Assembly: GCA_017474765.1 (NCBI GenBank)
Contig: JAFVGW010000002.1
Span: 1-38,104, forward strand
Direction: 5' to 3'
DNA: 38,104 nucleotides
Origin: Salinivirgaceae bacterium
GTDB taxonomy: Bacteria > Bacteroidota > Bacteroidia > Bacteroidales > SZUA-534
Each line of letters opens with the position of its first letter. Within the stretch, counting starts at the first letter, position 1. Below are positions 33,417 through 38,104 of the stretch, piece after piece. Under the pieces are notes generated by a model. The model saw only the letters and a list, made by a program, of their open reading frames with translations. It was not told the DNA's origin and ran no database searches. The position numbers and the translations under genes were made by a program.

Positions 33417-34604
33417 TTAAAAATCCTCGTAAAGCAAATACTTCTTCCTAATCTGCTGAAAATCACGCAGTCCGTCTTGCCACGATTGGCGGATTTCGGC
33501 TTCGGTCATTCCCTTTTCAATCTGCTTGCGAAGTTCGGGGCCAGCAAGTTTGTCCACGAACGATTGGAAGAAATCGGGCTTTGACAGAAAATAATTATAA
33601 CTGTCAATCAGCCATTTAAGATTAATGCGGGCATCGGCTTCGAGCGACTCGGTACTTATTTGGCGCAGGTCGTAGCCGCGGCAGGGCTCATCTTTGAACG
33701 GCGGATATTTGGCGCCTTCAACGCTGTGGGGTGTGAATCGGAACGGTGCCGCAAGATAGTCGGGGTGGCCGATGGCTTCAAACGGGAAATCAGTTCCGCG
33801 CGCCACGCTCATAAACGTGCCTTCAAACAGTCCCAGCGACGGGTAGAGCAGCACCGAACGGTAGGTTGGTAGATTTGGCGATGGTTTTATAGGCAGTTGA
33901 TAATGAGTGCGGTGAGTGTAATTCTTGCAAGGCACCACCATCAGTTGGCACACTTCGCCATTTTTCAGCCAATGCTCGCCGTTCAGCATCATCGCGTACT
34001 CGCCAATGGTCATTCCGTGAACGAGCGGCACGGGGTGCATACCCACAAACGAGCGCACTCGGGCGGTGTCGAGCACAGGGCCATCAACGTAGAATCCGTT
34101 GGGGTTGGGACGGTCGAGCACCAGCAGCGGCACATTGTTTTCGGCGCAGGCTTCCATCACGTAATGCAACGTCGAAATGTAGGTGTAGAAGCGCACGCCA
34201 ACATCTTGAATATCAAATATAACAATGTCTAAACTGTCCATATCGGTGGCCGTTGGCTTGCGGTGCTTGCCGTAGAGCGAAACCACGGGCAGGCCTGTTG
34301 CAGCATCGATGTTGTCGGCCAGGTGCTCGCCAGCATCGGCTTTGCCGCGGAATCCGTGCTCGGGGCCAAAAACTCGGCGGATGTCGATATTAAGCCTTAA
34401 AAGACTGTCAACCAAATGAATATCGCCAATAACTGATGTCTGGTTGGCCACCACAGCCACGCGTTTGCCTGTCAGCAGCGGCACGTATTGTGCGGTTTGG
34501 TCGGCGCCTGTCAGTATATCTTCTTTATTATCAGAGTGCTGCGCGCAAGTGGTTGCCGTCAGCACTAAAATTATCGCGGTAAGCGAAAAAAAACGTTTAA
34601 GCAT
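33417..34604 (-). CDS. namZ: NamZ-type exo-beta-N-acetylmuramidase (DUF1343, GH171), secreted, 395 aa
   Basis: A signal peptide (LTATTCAQ) is followed by the DUF1343 Rossmann-like domain: GKRVAVVANQTSVIG, FGPEHGFRGKADAG, IVIFDIQDVGVRFYTYISTL, LLVLDRPNPNGFYVDGP, and then LFEGTFMSVARGTDFPFE. GH171 enzymes cut terminal N-acetylmuramic acid from peptidoglycan fragments and serve wall recycling, notably in Bacteroidetes such as Tannerella that depend on MurNAc. I start at the ATG at 34602-34604; the longer frame starts at a GTG that abuts the -7 box at 34622-34629. It stands alone, with a candidate small RNA converging on its 3' end. Confidence 0.88.
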   Translation of the reverse strand: MLKRFFSLTAIILVLTATTCAQHSDNKEDILTGADQTAQYVPLLTGKRVAVVANQTSVIGDIHLVDSLLRLNIDIRRVFGPEHGFRGKADAGEHLADNIDAATGLPVVSLYGKHRKPTATDMDSLDIVIFDIQDVGVRFYTYISTLHYVMEACAENNVPLLVLDRPNPNGFYVDGPVLDTARVRSFVGMHPVPLVHGMTIGEYAMMLNGEHWLKNGEVCQLMVVPCKNYTHRTHYQLPIKPSPNLPTYRSVLLYPSLGLFEGTFMSVARGTDFPFEAIGHPDYLAAPFRFTPHSVEGAKYPPFKDEPCRGYDLRQISTESLEADARINLKWLIDSYNYFLSKPDFFQSFVDKLAGPELRKQIEKGMTEAEIRQSWQDGLRDFQQIRKKYLLYEDF

Positions 34605-34621
34605 CGGTGTAAATGTTTTCA

Positions 34622-34629
34622 CAAACTTA
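34622..34629 (-). promoter_or_regulatory. -7 box of the namZ-like gene
   Basis: TAAGTTTG on the minus strand, 17 bases before the ATG at 34604. It rules out the upstream GTG start, which adjoins it. Confidence 0.55.
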
Positions 34630-34755
34630 CTGATTTAGTGAAATCAACTCTTAATTAAATTCGACTTAAATGTAGTTTAAATCGAAAATCCCTGTTTGCT
34701 GATGATTTCTAAAACCATTTAGAATTATATCTTTACAAGGTTTTTAAGGCGCATT

Positions 34756-35760
34756 ATGTCTGATACAGAAAGCAATATCATCATTTACAACACCATCGAC
34801 GGCAAGGCTTCTGTTGCTTTGTACGCCAAAGACGGTAAAATATGGCTTAACCAAAAGCAGATGGCGGAACTTTTTGCCACCTCAAAGCAAACCATTAGTT
34901 ATCACATATCTAATATTTTGAAAGAAAGTGAATTAGATATTAGTTCAGTTGTCAAAGATTATTTGACAACTGCTGATGATGGGAAGCAATACCATATTTT
35001 TTTTTATGCTTTGGAAATGATTTTAGCCGTTGGGTATAGGGTGAAAGGAAAGCGCGGTACGCAGTTCCGTCAGTGGGCTACGCGGCATTTGTCGGAATAT
35101 TTGGTTAAAGGGTTTACAATGGACGATGAGCGTTTGAAGAATCCGAAAGGTCAACCCGATTATTTCGACGAACTTCTTGAGCGCATTCGCGACATAAGGG
35201 CTTCAGAAAAACGCTTCTATCAGAAAATCAGAGATTTGTTTGCCTTGAGCAGCGATTATGAGGCAAAAGAAAAAGCCACTCAAATGTTTTTTGCCGAAAC
35301 ACAAAACAAACTGCTCTATGCCGTAACGCATCAGACTGCCGCAGAAATAGTTACATCGCGTGCTGATGCTGAAAAACCGAATATGGGACTGACATCGTGG
35401 AAGGGTTCGGTTGTCAGAAAACAAGACATTATTATAGCAAAGAACTATTTGAATGAGAACGAAATAGACATTCTGAACCGACTGACCACATTATTCCTTG
35501 AATCTGCGGAACTGAGAGTGAAAGAGCGCAAAGACCTCACGCTGGATTTTTGGCGTTCCAACGTTGACGGGCTGCTCTCATATCACGGCAAGGACGTTCT
35601 GCAAGGTAAAGGCACCGTATCGAACTCTGAAATGGAAGAGATGGTGATGGAAGTTTACGAACAGTTCGATGCCCGAAGAAAAAAAACCGACGCTCTGCAA
35701 GCCGACCTTGATGATTTGAAAATACTTGACGAAGTGGTGGAAAAGGCCAAAAGACCTTGA
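34756..35760 (+). CDS. RhuM-family protein (virulence RhuM/DUF-type), 334 aa
   Basis: The N-terminal RhuM domain has IWLNQKQMAELFATSKQTIS (a helix-turn-helix-like segment), then HIFFYALEMILAVGYRVKGKR, GTQFRQWATRHLSEYLVKGF, and FDELLERIRDIRASEKRFYQ. The C-terminal helical part ends in a coiled coil (about 300-334). The family was named from a Salmonella pathogenicity island gene; its biochemical function is unknown, and copies are scattered among mobile and accessory regions of Bacteroidales. Its neighbours are unrelated, so it is probably a single acquired gene. A weak -7 match, TATCTTTA, lies just upstream. Confidence 0.88.
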   Translation: MSDTESNIIIYNTIDGKASVALYAKDGKIWLNQKQMAELFATSKQTISYHISNILKESELDISSVVKDYLTTADDGKQYHIFFYALEMILAVGYRVKGKRGTQFRQWATRHLSEYLVKGFTMDDERLKNPKGQPDYFDELLERIRDIRASEKRFYQKIRDLFALSSDYEAKEKATQMFFAETQNKLLYAVTHQTAAEIVTSRADAEKPNMGLTSWKGSVVRKQDIIIAKNYLNENEIDILNRLTTLFLESAELRVKERKDLTLDFWRSNVDGLLSYHGKDVLQGKGTVSNSEMEEMVMEVYEQFDARRKKTDALQADLDDLKILDEVVEKAKRP

Positions 35761-35768
35761 ATTTTGCT

Positions 35769-35800
35769 TTTGTCAGTTCGTTTTTCGTTGACTACATTTG
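35769..35800 (+). promoter_or_regulatory. Promoter of the LolC/E-like permease gene
   Basis: TTTG (35769-35772), 20 bases, TACATTTG (35793-35800). The transcript should start near 35806, only about 7 bases before the ATG, so the mRNA is close to leaderless. Confidence 0.65.
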
Positions 35801-35812
35801 CCCGTTAAACGG

Positions 35813-37063
35813 ATGATTTTGAAAACCGAATTTTTCATAGCAAACCGCATCACCTTCAACCGCAAGGACGGGCGCTCGTTCACTGGACCGATTGTCAACA
35901 TTTCGGTTGCGGGCATTGCTTTGGGCCTTGCCGTGATGATTTTGAGTATGGCCATTGTCACAGGCTTCCGCGATGTGGTCAGTTCGAAGGTGACGGGGTT
36001 CAGCGCCGATGTGCAGATTTCAAATTTCGACGCCAACAACTCGTTTGAGACGCAGCCGATTGACGCCAACAACGTACCAATGAGCCAGATACGCGCTATC
36101 GACGGTGTTGCTCACGTTCAGCCATACGTGCTCAAATCGGGCATTGTGAAAACGCAGAACGACATTCAGGCGGTTGTGCTGAAAGGCATCGACCAGAGTT
36201 TCGATTGGTCGTTTCTGCGCAGCCATCTTGTCGACGGTGAGACGTTCACCATTGCCGACTCGGTGAAATCGAACCGCATTTTTATGTCGGAATATCAGGC
36301 CAACTTGCTGCATCTGGCTGTGGGTGACAAGATTACCGTTTATTTTGTGCAAGACCCGCCGCGTATGCGCCCGTTTGTGGTGTGCGGTCTCTACAAGACG
36401 AGCATCGAAGATTTCGACCGCGTTTATGCCCTTGTCGATATGCGGCACTTGCAGAAGGTGAACGATTGGCAGCCGAATCAAATCAGCGGATACGAAGTTG
36501 ACGTCAACAATTTCGACCGTCTTGAAGCCGTTGCCGACAGCATTTTTTTTGTGGCGGGCAACAACTTTATGAAGGGCGGTTCGAGTCTGAAAATCACCAA
36601 TATAAAAGAGCGTTATCCGCAGATTTTCGATTGGCTCAACCTTCAGGATATGAACGTTTGGGTGATTTTGGCGCTGATGCTTGCCGTGGCGGGCTTCAAT
36701 ATGATTTCGGGCCTGCTGATTCTGATTCTCGAAAAAACCAGTATGATTGGCCTTCTGAAGGCGCTTGGCTACGGCAACTGGCACATCCAAAAAATTTTCC
36801 TAATCCAATCGTTCTATCTGATTGTCAAAGGTTTGGTGTGGGGCAACGTTATCGGCATCGGCTTGTGCCTTCTGCAGCAGCACTTTGCCATTGTTCCGCT
36901 CGACGAGTCGTCGTACTATATGAGCACCGTGCCCATCAATCTGAAACTGCTGCACGTGGTTGCGCTCAACGTGGGAACGCTTGTCTCAACGTTGATTGTG
37001 ATGCTGTTGCCGTCGCTACTCGTGTCGCATATCAGCCCAGCCAAGGCGGTGAAGTTTAATTAG
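35813..37063 (+). CDS. LolC/LolE-like FtsX-family permease, 416 aa
   Basis: Four membrane helices in the FtsX layout: about residues 22-49, then a periplasmic MacB_PCD domain to about 275, then helices at 280-308, 328-358 and 382-406. The cytoplasmic segment EKTSMIGLLKALGYGNWHIQ is the coupling helix, and the protein ends SHISPAKAVKFN. Length and layout fit LolC/E, which release lipoproteins from the inner membrane together with the LolD ATPase. No LolD lies nearby. Assignment to lipoprotein release is likely but not proven. I start at ATG 35813; the upstream TTG is part of the promoter. Confidence 0.83.
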   Translation: MILKTEFFIANRITFNRKDGRSFTGPIVNISVAGIALGLAVMILSMAIVTGFRDVVSSKVTGFSADVQISNFDANNSFETQPIDANNVPMSQIRAIDGVAHVQPYVLKSGIVKTQNDIQAVVLKGIDQSFDWSFLRSHLVDGETFTIADSVKSNRIFMSEYQANLLHLAVGDKITVYFVQDPPRMRPFVVCGLYKTSIEDFDRVYALVDMRHLQKVNDWQPNQISGYEVDVNNFDRLEAVADSIFFVAGNNFMKGGSSLKITNIKERYPQIFDWLNLQDMNVWVILALMLAVAGFNMISGLLILILEKTSMIGLLKALGYGNWHIQKIFLIQSFYLIVKGLVWGNVIGIGLCLLQQHFAIVPLDESSYYMSTVPINLKLLHVVALNVGTLVSTLIVMLLPSLLVSHISPAKAVKFN

Positions 37064-37070
37064 GTGATGG

Positions 37071-37154
37071 GAATTAGGAATTAGGAGTTAGGAATTAGGA
37101 ATTAGGAGTTAGGAATTAGGAGTTAGGAATTAGGAATTAGGAGTTAAGAGTTGG
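37071..37154 (+). repeat. Heptamer array GAATTAG/GAGTTAG, 12 units
   Basis: Twelve contiguous 7-base units from 37071: nine are exactly GAATTAG or GAGTTAG mixed in irregular order with a tenth like them, and the last two are degenerate (GAGTTAA, GAGTTGG). About 35 bases further on, TCTAAAC repeats (37191-37207) are partly complementary to it, so a loose hairpin between the two convergent genes is possible. Confidence 0.9.
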
Positions 37155-37214
37155 TATAGTGTAACCTTTTAAATCCGTTAAACTTTAGACTCTAAACTCT
37201 AAACTCTCACCCCT

Positions 37215-37847
37215 TTACAGCACAAAGAATTTAATTCCCGCAGCTATCGAGAGCACAATAATGATAATTCCGCTGATGCGGTTGAGCCAGACAATGCTGC
37301 GCAGGCGGAAGTGCTTGCGGAAAATATCGACCACGTAAGTAAGTGTGAACCACCACAATACGGCGCCGCAAAGAATTCCGCTCACAAGCGGCATACCATC
37401 GTTGAACGAGTTGCCGTCCGACATTAGGTTGAGCATCGAGAATGCTGCACCGAAGAAGATGATTGTCAGCGGGTTGGATGCCATCAGGAAGAAAACCGAG
37501 ATGTAGTCGCCAATCAGGCCCGAGCGCTTGGGGCTGCGGTAGTAGCGGTACTCGCCGATTGGGTTTTTGAGCAGCATTTTGAATCCTAGATAGAGCAGAA
37601 TCGTCACGCCCGCAATCTGAAAAAACAGTTGGTGCTCAGTCAGGAAATCGGTGATGAAAGTGACACCGAAAGCGGCCAAAACGGCATACGATGTGTCGGC
37701 TGTGGCGGCGCCCAATCCCGACATAAATCCTTGAAAACGACCTTTGTTAATGGTTTTCTGCACGCACAGAACGCCTATCGGTCCCATCGGCGCCGAAACA
37801 ATCAGTCCAACAATCAATCCCTTCAAGAAAATCTCAATGCCATTCAT
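37215..37847 (-). CDS. LysE/RhtB-family translocator, 210 aa
   Basis: About six membrane helices with the family N-terminus: GLIVGLIVSAPMGPIGVLCV contains the conserved APxGP motif, followed by GRFQGFMSGLGAATAD. A second-half helix has MASNPLTIIFFGAAF (NPxT motif). Members export amino acids such as lysine, threonine or homoserine lactones by proton exchange. The substrate is unknown. The gene stands alone between two heptamer arrays; a -7 box TATTTTTG lies at 37870-37877 on the minus strand, 23 bases before the ATG. Confidence 0.88.
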   Translation of the reverse strand: MNGIEIFLKGLIVGLIVSAPMGPIGVLCVQKTINKGRFQGFMSGLGAATADTSYAVLAAFGVTFITDFLTEHQLFFQIAGVTILLYLGFKMLLKNPIGEYRYYRSPKRSGLIGDYISVFFLMASNPLTIIFFGAAFSMLNLMSDGNSFNDGMPLVSGILCGAVLWWFTLTYVVDIFRKHFRLRSIVWLNRISGIIIIVLSIAAGIKFFVL

Positions 37848-37869
37848 ACTGCATAACGCAAGCGAACTG

Positions 37870-37877
37870 CAAAAATA
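37870..37877 (-). promoter_or_regulatory. -7 box of the LysE-family gene
   Basis: TATTTTTG on the minus strand matches TAnnTTTG. No clear upstream TTG at the usual distance. Confidence 0.45.
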
Positions 37878-37979
37878 GCATTTTTAACTTAAAGAGTAAA
37901 GACGAATGTTGAAAGTGTAAGGCGAAAAGTGCTATGTGCGGCTATTGTGTCGGTCCGCCAAAAATCAGAAGTCATTATC

Positions 37980-38104
37980 TTCTAACTTTTAACTTCTAAC
38001 TTTTAACTTCTAACTTTTAACTTCTAACTTTTAACTTCTAACTTTTAACTTCTAACTTTTAACTTCTAACTTTTAACTTCTAACTTTTAACTTCTAACTT
38101 TTAA
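37980..38104 (+). repeat. 14-bp tandem array (TTCTAAC TTTTAAC), continuing past the window
   Basis: Almost nine perfect copies of the 14-mer made from two heptamers, TTCTAAC and TTTTAAC, without a single variation up to the last base of the window. Its complement (GTTAGAA, GTTAAAA) is related to the GAATTAG/GAGTTAG family found at 17005 and 37071. Confidence 0.95.

Noticed and set aside
37071..38104. Heptamer arrays considered as telomere-like or as an origin
   Set aside because: They occur at several internal gaps, and no DnaA boxes or plasmid genes accompany them.

Overview
The window reads as a chromosomal segment of a member of the Bacteroidales, probably an uncultured gut or rumen lineage. 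The evidence is the -7 promoter box TAnnTTTG found again and again before genes (often with a TTG/TTTG element 17-23 bases upstream), A-rich leaders in place of Shine-Dalgarno sites, SusC-type outer-membrane plug motifs, a GH51 arabinofuranosidase, a NamZ-type muramidase, and the order tRNA-Leu, tig, clpP, clpX. No rRNA, CRISPR array, transposase or prophage was seen.

Layout. Bases 1-2240 look accessory: an AbiEi-type antitoxin followed by the deleted remains of its AbiEii toxin, then an AT-rich orphan gene, lying against the 3' end of a tRNA-Gln. At 2.4-3.6 kb is a serine palmitoyltransferase/8-amino-7-oxononanoate synthase homologue that has lost its PLP lysine and other active-site residues. 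At 3.6-9.4 kb an operator-like cluster and a promoter lead into two tandem 40-residue cationic peptide genes and two MacB/FtsX-type permeases without an ATPase; each permease is preceded by a long stem-loop with a 21-base loop. At 9.6-12.3 kb is an SGNH hydrolase plus MBOAT O-acyltransferase pair, then the GH51 enzyme. At 14.7-19.0 kb is the proteostasis cluster (tRNA-Leu, tig, clpP, clpX, pcm).

At 19.0-23.7 kb come a DUF4595-like lipoprotein, a 217-base nested inverted repeat, and a DUF4143 AAA ATPase. The ATPase is flanked by an intact MORN-repeat gene and a decayed copy of that gene's 3' end, and is driven from a promoter built onto four 33-bp direct repeats. At 23.9-27.1 kb a compact SusC-like receptor is paired with an InlB-repeat lipoprotein rather than a SusD. 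After tRNA-His come a DMT exporter, two tandem paralogous secreted proteins of unknown function, a K+/H+ antiporter, and a leftward operon of thioesterase, TatD and TcdA. An orphan promoter then feeds a candidate small RNA of about 107 nt. The right end carries NamZ, a RhuM-family protein, a LolC/E-like permease and a LysE-family exporter.

Intergenic DNA is unusual: it is made from a small vocabulary of 7- to 9-base words (GAATTAG, GAGTTAG, TTCTAAC, TTTTAAC, GTTGAGAA, GGTGAATC), either as tandem heptamer arrays or as facing complementary halves that form hairpins.

The strongest leads are the PLP-less SPT-like pseudoenzyme, the twin cationic peptides ahead of the permeases, the candidate small RNA, the MORN/AAA duplication scar with 33-bp repeats, and the tandem secreted paralogues.
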